Below, piece by piece: positions 7,979 to 18,093 of a stretch of DNA of 59,673 nucleotides. The DNA comes from RH-chloro-G1 sp003670575. GTDB lineage: Bacteria > Chloroflexota > Dehalococcoidia > UBA2979. Position 1 is the stretch's first letter; each line of letters starts with the position of its first letter. The stretch spans positions 1 through 59,673 of the forward strand of contig CANMOP010000014.1 in the NCBI GenBank assembly GCA_947499615.1. The letters are read 5' to 3'. The notes under the pieces were generated by a model that saw only the letters and a list, made by a program, of their open reading frames with translations, ran no database searches and was not told the DNA's origin. The translations under genes were made by a program, and so were the position numbers.

Positions 7979-8515
7979 ATGATCGACTTCGGGCTGGTGG
8001 ACGCGATTGATGCCGAGGCGATCGGCGAGCCGGGGCACCGCACGTTCCGCATCCGTGCGCGAGCCGGTGCGACGTATGCCGAACTGTGGCTGGAGAAGGG
8101 CCAACTAGAGGCGCTCGGCCGCGGCATCTCGCAATTGCTGGCGGAACGTGCGCCACGTCAGACGGCGACCACCCCGGCAACGAGCAGGCTCGACCAGTTC
8201 GCGCTCAACCCGGATGTGACGCTGGAAGTGGTGCGCCTCGCGATCGACTTCGAGCCCGACCCGGAGCGCGTGATCGTGATTGCGGATGATCAGCCCGGTA
8301 TGGAACGCGGCGACACACCGACGTTCCGCATGGAGTTGCCACGGGCGGATGCACTGGGGCTGGTGCGCACGATCACCCACGTGGTCGCCGGCGGTCGCCC
8401 GCGCTGCCCACTGTGCGCGCAGACGCTGGTGGGCGAGGGGAGCCACTTCTGCCCGGGCTCCGATGGCCAGACGTTCGAAATCCCGATCCCCGGCCCGGAC
8501 GACCGCCAGGCGTAG
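7979..8515 (+). CDS. DUF3090 family protein
   Basis: 178 residues matching the DUF3090/TIGR03847 family. The N-terminal part has Gly-Glu-Pro-Gly-His-Arg-Thr-Phe and a Leu-Glu-Lys-Gly-Gln-Leu segment; the C-terminus has a zinc-ribbon-like Cys-Pro-Leu-Cys ... Cys-Pro-Gly. In actinobacteria this family often sits next to a histidine phosphatase gene and an SCO1664-type gene; neither is present here. The ATG at 7979 follows a G-rich Shine-Dalgarno sequence; the frame is open further upstream but that part lacks family similarity. Function unknown. Confidence 0.85.
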   Translation: MIDFGLVDAIDAEAIGEPGHRTFRIRARAGATYAELWLEKGQLEALGRGISQLLAERAPRQTATTPATSRLDQFALNPDVTLEVVRLAIDFEPDPERVIVIADDQPGMERGDTPTFRMELPRADALGLVRTITHVVAGGRPRCPLCAQTLVGEGSHFCPGSDGQTFEIPIPGPDDRQA

Positions 8516-8529
8516 CGGTCGGTTCGAGC

Positions 8530-8555
8530 AGCCTCGGGTCGTGCGACCCGAGGCT
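8530..8555. terminator. Perfect 11-bp hairpin, bidirectional terminator
   Basis: AGCCTCGGGTC (8530-8540) pairs perfectly with GACCCGAGGCT (8545-8555) over a GTGC loop. It lies between the convergent DUF3090 and universal-stress genes, so it probably terminates both. Confidence 0.7.
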
Positions 8556-8566
8556 CGCGATCGAGA

Positions 8567-9046
8567 CTAGGACTGCGGCCGAACCAGCAGCACTGCTTGG
8601 TGAGAGTTCCGCACCACGTGATCCGCCACCGACCCCAGGACGGCGCGACCGATTCCACTTCGCCCGTGCGTTGCCATGATGATGAGATCACAGCCCTGCG
8701 CCGCGGCCGTGTCCACAATCGCGTCACCAGGCTGCCCCTCGGCGACGAAGGCGGTCACGTTCGTCACACCCTCGGCCAGCAGCTGCTCGCGGATCTTGGC
8801 CAGGTTCTGCTCGGCCTCCTGGCGCTGCGCCGTGACCCCTTCTTCCGCGATCCCAGCCGTGATCTCACCGGATGACATCGGCTCCATGGTCGATGGCGTC
8901 ATCATCGTCATCACGTGAACGACGGAATCGATCACCTGCAGCAGGACCAGCGGCGCGCCGGTGGCCTTCGCGATGGTCGCTGCGTGCGGCACAGCCGCGG
9001 CGGCCAGCTCCGAACCGTCATTAGTCAGCAGAATCTTCTGGTACAT
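8567..9046 (-). CDS. Universal stress protein (UspA family)
   Basis: 159-residue cytoplasmic stress protein with the Rossmann-like UspA fold. The start, Ile-Leu-Leu-Thr-Asn-Asp-Gly-Ser, is the usual first strand and loop. The C-terminal Gly-Arg-Ser-Gly-Ile-Gly-Arg-(x3)-Gly-Ser-Val segment matches the G-2x-G-9x-G(S/T) ATP-binding motif of the nucleotide-binding subclass. The ATG at 9046 has GGAGGG six bases upstream. It is a single gene, divergent from ilvD. Its physiological trigger cannot be read from the sequence. Confidence 0.93.
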   Translation of the reverse strand: MYQKILLTNDGSELAAAAVPHAATIAKATGAPLVLLQVIDSVVHVMTMMTPSTMEPMSSGEITAGIAEEGVTAQRQEAEQNLAKIREQLLAEGVTNVTAFVAEGQPGDAIVDTAAAQGCDLIIMATHGRSGIGRAVLGSVADHVVRNSHQAVLLVRPQS

Positions 9047-9258
9047 CAGGCGCCCTCCATGCTCATGTCAGCCGTCGGAGCCCGGCCATCGGACTCAGCC
9101 GCCGCAGTATAGGCTGGTCCTCCTAGACGCGCAGCGGCCGCCCGAGCGCGAACCTCGACGCCCCGGACGGCGCGCCCACCCCGAGCGACTGCTACCATCG
9201 CCGCGAACACGCTGACAGCGGGCACACCAGCGCCCAGATGCATACCTCGGAGGTTGCC

Positions 9259-10932
9259 ATGGCTTTCGATCCCCGTCACCGCAGCCGCACGCTTGTGGAC
9301 GGTCCCGGCCGCGCCCCGGCGCGCTCCTACTTCCAGTCGGTGGGCGTCACCTCGGACGACCTGAAGAAGCCGCTGGTGATGGTTGCGCACGAGTGGATCG
9401 GCACCATGCCCTGTAACTTCAGCCAGCGCGTCCTGGCGCAGCAGGTGATGGCCGGCATTCGCGCCGCGGGCGGGACGCCGATGGAGGTCAACACGATCTC
9501 GATCTCCGACGGCATCTCCATGGGCACGGAGGGCATGAAGGCCTCCCTGATCAGCCGCGAGGTGATCGCGGACTCGATCGAGCTGTGCGGCATCGGCTAC
9601 TCCTTCGACGCGGTGGTGATCATCGTGGGCTGCGACAAGACCATCCCGGCCGGCGCGATGGCGCTGGCGCGGCTGAACATCCCCGGGCTGGTGCTCTACT
9701 CCGGCTCCATCGCTCCCGGCATCTGGGAGGGTCGCGACGTAACCATCCAGGACGTGTTCGAGGGCGTGGGTCAGCACGCCGCCGGCAATCTGTCCGACGA
9801 GCGACTCGCAGCCCTGGAGGCGGCGGCCTGCCCCGGCGCGGGTGCGTGCGGCGCACAGTACACCGCCAACACCATGGCGACCGTCCTGGAGTTCATGGGC
9901 ATCTCGCCGATGGGCAGCGCCACCGTGGGCGCGACCGACCCGCGCAAGGACGACGTGGGGCAGCGCACCGGCCGCATGGTGATGGACCTGCTCAACCGCG
10001 GCCAACTCCCGCGCGACCTGATCACGCGCGAATCGCTGGAGAACGGAATCATCTGCGCCGCCTCCACCGGTGGCTCGACCAACGTGGTGCTGCACCTGCT
10101 GGCGATCGCACGCGAGGCCGGCATCGCGCTCGACATCGATGACTTCGATCGCATCAGCGAGCAGACGCCGTTGATCGGCGACTTGCGGCCCGGTGGCCGC
10201 TACGTCGCGCTCGACTGGGACCGCGCGGGCGGCACCCCGCTGCTCGCGAAGCGGCTGCTGGAGGCGGGCAAACTGCACGGCGATGTGATGACCGTCACCG
10301 GCCGCACCATCGCGCAGGAGGCCGCCGAGGCGGTCGAGACGCCCGGCCAGGAGGTCATCCTCCCGGTGGAGCGCGCGCTGAGCCCCAACGGTGGCCTCGT
10401 GATCCTGAAGGGCAACCTCGCGCCCGACGGCTGCGTGATCAAGGTGGCGGGCGAGGAGCGCACGTACTTCCGCGGCCCCGCGCGCGTCTTCGAGCGTGAG
10501 GAGGACGCCTTCGCGGCGGTCTCCCGTCGCGAGATTCACGAGGGCGATGTCGTCGTGATCCGCTACGAGGGGCCGGTCGGCGGCCCCGGCATGCGCGAGA
10601 TGCTGGGCGTCACCGCGGCGCTGGTCGGCGAGGGGCTGGGCGAGCACGTCGCACTGCTGACCGACGGCCGCTTCTCCGGCGCGACGCACGGCCTGATGGC
10701 GGGCCACGTCGCCCCCGAAGCGGCAGTGGGCGGCCCGATCGCCGCAGTGCGCGAGGGCGACACAATCATCTTCGACCTCCCGAACCGCCGCCTCGATCTG
10801 GAGATCAGCCCGGAGGAGATGACGACCCGCCTCGCGACCTGGACCGCACCCGCGCCGCGCTACGCCCGAGGCGTCTTCGCCAAGTACGCGCGCGTGGTGT
10901 CCAGTGCGGCCGAGGGTGCGGTGACGGGGTAG
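9259..10932 (+). CDS. ilvD: Dihydroxy-acid dehydratase IlvD
   Basis: Fe-S dehydratase that converts 2,3-dihydroxy-isovalerate or -3-methylvalerate to the 2-keto acid in valine and isoleucine synthesis, 557 residues. The three cluster cysteines are visible: Cys52 in Met-Pro-Cys-Asn, the Cys of Gly-Cys-Asp-Lys-Thr-Ile-Pro, and the one in Pro-Gly-Ala-Gly-Ala-Cys-Gly. The catalytic-Ser region Asp-Gly-Arg-Phe-Ser-Gly-Ala-Thr-His-Gly is intact. The ATG at 9259 is preceded by GGAGG; an upstream ATG at 9238 lacks one. No other branched-chain amino acid gene is adjacent. Confidence 0.96.
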   Translation: MAFDPRHRSRTLVDGPGRAPARSYFQSVGVTSDDLKKPLVMVAHEWIGTMPCNFSQRVLAQQVMAGIRAAGGTPMEVNTISISDGISMGTEGMKASLISREVIADSIELCGIGYSFDAVVIIVGCDKTIPAGAMALARLNIPGLVLYSGSIAPGIWEGRDVTIQDVFEGVGQHAAGNLSDERLAALEAAACPGAGACGAQYTANTMATVLEFMGISPMGSATVGATDPRKDDVGQRTGRMVMDLLNRGQLPRDLITRESLENGIICAASTGGSTNVVLHLLAIAREAGIALDIDDFDRISEQTPLIGDLRPGGRYVALDWDRAGGTPLLAKRLLEAGKLHGDVMTVTGRTIAQEAAEAVETPGQEVILPVERALSPNGGLVILKGNLAPDGCVIKVAGEERTYFRGPARVFEREEDAFAAVSRREIHEGDVVVIRYEGPVGGPGMREMLGVTAALVGEGLGEHVALLTDGRFSGATHGLMAGHVAPEAAVGGPIAAVREGDTIIFDLPNRRLDLEISPEEMTTRLATWTAPAPRYARGVFAKYARVVSSAAEGAVTG

Positions 10933-10940
10933 GGAGCCCA

Positions 10941-11462
10941 GTGACCCTCGTCTTCCAGTACGGGTCGAACACCTGCACCGGTCGTCTGAACTCAGACAAC
11001 CGGCTGCAAGGCGACGCGAAAGACCTCGGACTCGTCCAGACAGCGACATCGTTCGAACTCGACTTCGACGTTTGGAGCAAGACTAACAATTGTGCGGCCG
11101 CCGATATCCGGGAAGGATCGGGCCGCTCCATATGGGGCGTGCTCTATGAGATTCCCGACTACCTGATCCGGCGGGACACCGCTGGTCAACGGCAGTCCCT
11201 CGATGCCATCGAGGCTAACGGGACAAGTTATTGCCGCCGCCTGATTCATGTGCAGTTGCCAGACGGGACACCGATCCCGGGTGAGGTCATCACCTACACG
11301 GTACGGAATCCTAAGCCCGATCTGAAAACGTCCATCGAGTACGTGACACACATCATCAAGGGCCTGAAGGAGCACAGTGCGCCCGATGAATACGTCGCCT
11401 ATGTGAAGGAGCGAATCATCGTCAATAACCCTGATCTCGCTACCAACGTCTATCAACTGTAG
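10941..11462 (+). CDS. Gamma-glutamylcyclotransferase-like protein
   Basis: 173 residues starting with Phe-Gln-Tyr-Gly-Ser-Asn, the nucleotide- or substrate-binding Tyr-Gly-Ser-Asn signature of the GGCT/AIG2-like fold; a Val-Leu-Tyr-Glu-Ile motif further on is also typical. Such proteins release pyroglutamate from gamma-glutamyl compounds or have unknown substrates. The GTG at 10941 is preceded by GGGAG and lies 8 bases after ilvD. Codon use differs from its neighbours (frequent A/T third bases such as AAT, TAT, ATA, AGT, ACA), suggesting acquisition from outside. Substrate unassigned. Confidence 0.75.
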   Translation: MTLVFQYGSNTCTGRLNSDNRLQGDAKDLGLVQTATSFELDFDVWSKTNNCAAADIREGSGRSIWGVLYEIPDYLIRRDTAGQRQSLDAIEANGTSYCRRLIHVQLPDGTPIPGEVITYTVRNPKPDLKTSIEYVTHIIKGLKEHSAPDEYVAYVKERIIVNNPDLATNVYQL

Positions 11463-11474
11463 TAGTACCCCAAC

Positions 11475-12389
11475 ATGACCATCCTCGTGGCGGGGGCGGC
11501 GGGCTTCGTCGGGCATGCGCTGCTGGAGGCGTTCGCATCGATGCCGGACGCGCCGGCCGTGCGCGCGCTCGTGCGGACCGAGTTCGATGCGGTGCGGCTG
11601 CGTGACCAGGGGTTCGAGGCGGTCACCGCCGACCTTGTCACGCGGCGCGGGCTCGACAGCGCAGTGCGCGGCATCGAGACGCTCGTCTACCTCGTGCACA
11701 CCATCGACCGCGGCGGCGATGTGGTTGCGCATGACCTAGAGGCGATCCAGAACGCGATGATCGCGGCCCGCGCCGCCGGCGTACCGCGCGTCGTCTTCCT
11801 CGGCTGTGCGGGCGCCTCGGAGGCCTCGGTCTCGCGGTACTTAATCTCGCGCTGGGCGGTGGAACTGGCAGTGCGGCAGTCCGGGTTACGCCACGTGATC
11901 CTGCGCGCCCCGCTGATAGTCGGGCGCGGCGGGACACTGTGGGAGTTGCTGCGCCGACTCGTCGACCGCTCGCCGGTCGTGCCGCTCTTCGCGTGGCGAA
12001 ACACCGCAGTCGAGCCGGTCGCACTCGCCGACGTGACCGAGGCGCTGGTGCAGGCGGTGCTGGATCCCGGCCTCGACGGACGCTCGTTCGACATCACCGG
12101 CGCGGAACGGATGACGCTCGGCGCAATGGTTCGCGGGCTGGGCCACGCGCGGGGGCGGCATCGGGTCTACCTCCCGCTCCCCGGCTACGGCGAGCGCATC
12201 ATGGAGTCGGCGGCGTGGACGCTCGCTCGCCTGCCGAGGCGGGAGGCGCGGCTGCTGCTGGAGACGCTGCGCGAGCCGCAGGTCTGCCGCGACCCCTCGC
12301 GCCGCTTCCCGCTCCCGCACCGCCCGATGGGGTACGCGCAGGCGCTGGCCGCGTTGGATGCGCCGGAGTCCGGACACATGCACGTATGA
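11475..12389 (+). CDS. NAD(P)-binding NmrA/NDUFA9-like SDR protein
   Basis: 304 residues with an N-terminal atypical-SDR Rossmann motif (Gly-Ala-Ala-Gly-Phe-Val-Gly-His, residues about 7-14). There is no classical Tyr-x3-Lys active site at the usual place, which fits the NmrA/complex-I-subunit-like group of binding proteins or epimerase-like reductases. The C-terminal third contains the Pro-Val-Ala-Leu-Ala-Asp-Val-Thr-Glu-Ala segment common in this group. It overlaps the following GNAT gene by four bases (ATGA). The substrate cannot be inferred. Confidence 0.85.
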   Translation: MTILVAGAAGFVGHALLEAFASMPDAPAVRALVRTEFDAVRLRDQGFEAVTADLVTRRGLDSAVRGIETLVYLVHTIDRGGDVVAHDLEAIQNAMIAARAAGVPRVVFLGCAGASEASVSRYLISRWAVELAVRQSGLRHVILRAPLIVGRGGTLWELLRRLVDRSPVVPLFAWRNTAVEPVALADVTEALVQAVLDPGLDGRSFDITGAERMTLGAMVRGLGHARGRHRVYLPLPGYGERIMESAAWTLARLPRREARLLLETLREPQVCRDPSRRFPLPHRPMGYAQALAALDAPESGHMHV

Positions 12390-13039
12390 CATCGCCATCA
12401 GCGGGGCCACCCGCAGTCCGCCGCGCGACGCTCGCCGACCTCGATACGATGGCACGGACGCTTGCCGCCGCGTTCGACGACGACCCGATCTACAACTGGG
12501 TGATGCGCCAGGACGCGCGACGCGCGCAGGCGATGCACCACTTCTTCACCGAAGAGGTGCGTGAGTACCTCGACGCCCCGGGAGCCACCGCGGCGGGCGG
12601 ATACGATGCCACGAAGCAGGCATGGACCACCGGGACCGGCGACGGAGTCGCGCTGTGGTCGGCGCCGCCGGGCGGCCACCGGCTCTCGATCGCCGAGTTG
12701 CTGCGCGCCGCGCCGGTGTTTCTACCGGACACCGGGCTTGCGCGACTCCCCCGCCTGCTCTGGCTGCTCCACGCCACCGAGGCGAAGTACCCACGCATCC
12801 CGCACTGGTACCTCTGCGTGCTCGGCGTGGGCCCATCGACTCAGGGCACGGGCGTCGGCTCCGCGCTGGTGCGCACCGTGCTCGACGAGGCCGACCGCGA
12901 CCGACTTCCGGCGTACGTCGAGTCGTCGAAGGAGCGCAACCTGCCGTTCTACGAACGGCACGGCTTCCGCGTGGTGGAGCGCCTCGACTTCCCGCTGCGC
13001 GGGCCGAGCCTCTGGCTGATGTGGCGAGAGCCGAGGTGA
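12386..13039 (+). CDS. GNAT family N-acetyltransferase
   Basis: 217-residue acetyltransferase. The acetyl-CoA pyrophosphate loop is visible as Gln-Gly-Thr-Gly-Val-Gly-Ser-Ala-Leu after Leu-Gly-Val-Gly-Pro (about residues 148-164), followed by the C-terminal Asn-Leu-Pro-Phe-Tyr-Glu-Arg-His-Gly-Phe motif. The ATG at 12386 overlaps the stop of the preceding reductase gene, so the two are probably cotranslated; longer in-frame sequence upstream is a shadow of that gene. Substrate unknown. Confidence 0.9.
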   Translation: MTSPSAGPPAVRRATLADLDTMARTLAAAFDDDPIYNWVMRQDARRAQAMHHFFTEEVREYLDAPGATAAGGYDATKQAWTTGTGDGVALWSAPPGGHRLSIAELLRAAPVFLPDTGLARLPRLLWLLHATEAKYPRIPHWYLCVLGVGPSTQGTGVGSALVRTVLDEADRDRLPAYVESSKERNLPFYERHGFRVVERLDFPLRGPSLWLMWREPR

Positions 13040-13052
13040 GCACCCGTCGCCG

Positions 13053-13496
13053 CTATCCGCGCCCCGCGCTCACCTCGCGAGCGCACCAGGCGTACAGCGC
13101 GTCGTACACCCACGCGCCGCGCTCCAGTAGCACGCGGTCGTCCGATTCCACGTCGAGGCCACCGAGGCCGATGGCGAGCAGCCCGGGGCCGAGCGGGTCG
13201 GTGTGCAGCTCCCCATCCACATCGGCGGCGTGGACGATGCCCGCCAGCCGTGCGAGCGCGGGATCCTCGCCGAGGTTGAACGCTTCGATCAGCACCTCGA
13301 ACGTGCAGCGACCGTCGCGATGCCCGAACTCGGCGCCCGGCGCATCGAAGGAGTGAGCACCCTCGCGCGCGGCGTACGCCAGCACCTCGGACGGCGGGAC
13401 GTAGACGATCTCGGCGTCACGGTCGATAAACAGGCGGATCAGCCACGGGCAGGCGATGCGGTCGGTCTTCGGGCGCTCGCGCGTCACCCACTGCAT
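13053..13496 (-). CDS. ChrB C-terminal domain (chromate-resistance-associated) protein
   Basis: 147 residues corresponding to the ChrB C-terminal domain (Pfam Chrome_Resist). It carries the typical Arg-Pro-Lys-Thr-Asp-Arg-Ile-Ala-Cys-Pro-Trp-Leu-Ile start, then Phe-Ile-Asp, Phe-Asp-x-Pro-Gly-Ala-Glu-Phe-Gly-His, a Phe-Glu segment and His-Ala-Ala-Asp near the end. In full-length ChrB this domain helps sense or reduce chromate. Here it is stand-alone, and no chrA transporter is nearby, so chromate resistance is not demonstrated. The ATG at 13496 follows a GGGGGG Shine-Dalgarno sequence. Confidence 0.88.
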   Translation of the reverse strand: MQWVTRERPKTDRIACPWLIRLFIDRDAEIVYVPPSEVLAYAAREGAHSFDAPGAEFGHRDGRCTFEVLIEAFNLGEDPALARLAGIVHAADVDGELHTDPLGPGLLAIGLGGLDVESDDRVLLERGAWVYDALYAWCAREVSAGRG

Positions 13497-13624
13497 GGCG
13501 TCACCCCCCTATCGCAGACTGCGACCGATGAGACTCACGCCAGCACAGCGGTGTGCACGCCCCGGGTGCGCTGCTGAGGTGAACCACCACGCACGCGGCT
13601 CCTCGTTCATCGCGGCCCCATGGC

Positions 13625-14116
13625 CTACTCGACCGGCGCCAGCAATCCCGTGCGCACATCGTAGGTGAACCCGACCACCTCGTAGTCCGGGGGCAGGTAT
13701 GGGCAGGCACGCAGCGCGGCCACGTCGTCGCGCACGGACTGGTCGAGGTCATGGAACGGGAGAAAGCCGAAGGTCGCACGCGCCCCGGCAACCTCGGCGA
13801 CACGCTGCCGCAACTCCTCGTCCGACTTGTCGAAGAGGCCGCAATTGGTGTGGTGAATCACCACGCAGGCGTGCGTGCCCAGCAGCGCGGCGGACAGCAC
13901 CAGCGAGCGAATCGCATCCTCGGTCACGCGTCCGCCGGCGTTGCGGATCACATGCGCGTCGCCCAGGTCGAGGCCCATCACCCCCTGCGCGGTGAACCGC
14001 GAGTCCATGCACGTCAGGATCGCGAGCCGCCGCAGCGGTCGGATCTGCAGTTCCGACGCGTCGAAGTGCTGCGCGTAGCGAAGATTGGCGGCTAGTAGAT
14101 CGTCGGCCAGCGTCAC
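13625..14116 (-). CDS. Beta-class carbonic anhydrase
   Basis: 163-residue zinc enzyme that interconverts CO2 and bicarbonate. Zinc ligands Cys36 (in Leu-Thr-Cys-Met-Asp-Ser-Arg), His89 and Cys92 (in His-His-Thr-Asn-Cys-Gly) are all present, as is the Asp38/Arg40 dyad. Its short length matches the small Rv1284-like beta-CA subgroup. The GTG start at 14116 overlaps the stop of the upstream reductase gene (GTGA), implying that the two proteins are made together. Upstream of ChrB by 128 bases. Confidence 0.93.
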   Translation of the reverse strand: MTLADDLLAANLRYAQHFDASELQIRPLRRLAILTCMDSRFTAQGVMGLDLGDAHVIRNAGGRVTEDAIRSLVLSAALLGTHACVVIHHTNCGLFDKSDEELRQRVAEVAGARATFGFLPFHDLDQSVRDDVAALRACPYLPPDYEVVGFTYDVRTGLLAPVE

Positions 14117-14904
14117 GGTTCACGCTCCATCAACGACTGCCAGCTCGCCAGTGCGAAGCCACCATCGAGGTAGATCGTCTGCCCTGCGAGCATCGCAGAC
14201 TCATCGGAACAGAGCCATGCCACCGCGCTCGCAACGTCCTCCGGCTGCACGTTGCGACCGGCCGGCACGAAGGTGCGCGCGCGCTCCGCGATGCTCGCCC
14301 CGCCGAAGGCCTGCGCGCCGGCAGAGCCCTCCACCCAGCCCGCCGAGACACCGTTCACGCGGATCGCGCGCGGCGCCAACTCGACCGCGAGGTAGCGCGT
14401 GAGCGACTCCAGGGCGGCCTTGCTGACGGCAACCGCAGAGTACCCCGGCATGTACTGCCAGGAGCCAGGCGAGAGCAGATTCACCACCGCGCCGCCACCG
14501 CGACGCTCCATCAGCGGAACCACCGCCTGGATAGCCGTCCACGGCCCGAAGAGGTTCACGTCCATGGTGGCGTGTAGGTGCTTCGTGCGCTGGTCGATGG
14601 CCGGACGCGGCCGCTCCAGGCCACGCGCCGCGTTGTTCACCAGGATGTCGACGCCGCCCCAGCCCTCCGCGCGGGCAAAGAGCGCGATCAGCGCAGCCGT
14701 GTCGCCCACATCAGCGCGCACCGCCTCGGCCTCTACGCCGAGGTCGCGACAATCCGCCGCAGTCGCCTCGGCATCCTCTGCGGAGCGTGCGAAGTTCACG
14801 AGCACGTGCACGCCCTCGGCGGCGAGCCGCAGCGCGATCGCGCGACCGATGCCTCGGGACCCGCCAAGCACGACGGCGCGTTTTCCTGTGAGCGATGAGT
14901 ACAT
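14113..14904 (-). CDS. FabL-like enoyl-ACP reductase / SDR oxidoreductase
   Basis: 263-residue short-chain dehydrogenase with the NADP-binding Gly-Gly-Ser-Arg-Gly-Ile-Gly loop (residues 14-20) and Asn-Asn-Ala-Ala (90-93). The classical Tyr-x3-Lys is absent: the position four before Lys162 is Ala. Instead Tyr155-x6-Lys162 fits the Tyr-x6-Lys spacing of enoyl-ACP reductases such as Bacillus FabL, and the overall sequence is FabL-like (Val-Ser-Lys-Ala-Ala-Leu-Glu-Ser-Leu-Thr-Arg). An enoyl reductase role in fatty acid synthesis is therefore likelier than 3-ketoacyl reduction. It is coupled to the carbonic anhydrase gene. Confidence 0.82.
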   Translation of the reverse strand: MYSSLTGKRAVVLGGSRGIGRAIALRLAAEGVHVLVNFARSAEDAEATAADCRDLGVEAEAVRADVGDTAALIALFARAEGWGGVDILVNNAARGLERPRPAIDQRTKHLHATMDVNLFGPWTAIQAVVPLMERRGGGAVVNLLSPGSWQYMPGYSAVAVSKAALESLTRYLAVELAPRAIRVNGVSAGWVEGSAGAQAFGGASIAERARTFVPAGRNVQPEDVASAVAWLCSDESAMLAGQTIYLDGGFALASWQSLMEREP

Positions 14905-14967
14905 GACACCAGTATCAGGGCTGCGCGAACTGCCCGCACGCTCCCCAACGGGGCTGCCCCACCCAAG

Positions 14968-15201
14968 TCAGGCGCTATTGGACGCGATCCTACTCAGCGA
15001 CAACGCCGCGGGGGCCTGGTGAAGGAACTCATACACGGGGGCGGCGCAGGCCGCGCAGAGGTTGTAGGACTCAGGTGGGTGCGTGTTGCGCAGGATAGCG
15101 TTCAGCCCGGCCTGGACGATCTCGCCCGTGACCATCTGGACGTTCGTCGCGTTGCCGCCCATCGATCGCCGACATGCGTCACAGATCGCTCCCAGCAGCA
15201 C
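14968..15201 (-). CDS. Small Cys-rich hypothetical protein (77 aa)
   Basis: 77 residues with Cys-Asp-Ala-Cys near the N-terminus and Cys-Ala-Ala-Cys near residue 50, separated by a strand-forming segment: a probable zinc ribbon. The start is uncertain. The GTG at 15201 keeps both Cys pairs; an ATG at 15162 would lose the first, so the GTG is preferred even though its Shine-Dalgarno sequence is weak. It is not coupled to its neighbours. No named family recognised. Confidence 0.6.
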   Translation of the reverse strand: MLLGAICDACRRSMGGNATNVQMVTGEIVQAGLNAILRNTHPPESYNLCAACAAPVYEFLHQAPAALSLSRIASNSA

Positions 15202-15362
15202 ACGTCACGCCAGACATTCCGCGAAGCACCGTGCGGCGCCACCTGCACGGATCATCGGCCACTCCCAAAGGCCAAGACCCGCCCGCTGACTGCGCTGTCA
15301 GACGTCCTTCAGATTCGCATCACGGGGCAGTATGCGAGGTGCAATCCGCGTCCGATGCGTGC

Positions 15363-17972
<2,610 letters not shown>

Positions 17973-18093
17973 CCGTCACCTCATCCATGCGAGCTGCTGC
18001 GCTGTGCTGCGGGCCGGAGTATCCGATGCCCGTCCGGGGCCTGTCCACACGCCATCTTGTCTGCGGCCCCATCCGCTCGTAGGCTGGGCCGCC

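Noticed and set aside
8521..8560. tRNA-like sequence (GGTTCGAG next to a stem)
   Set aside because: Only one perfect hairpin is present; no acceptor stem, anticodon arm or CCA end. It is a terminator.
9046..11049. Minus-strand open frame of 667 codons over ilvD
   Set aside because: It is antisense to an intact dihydroxy-acid dehydratase; no start signal or similarity.
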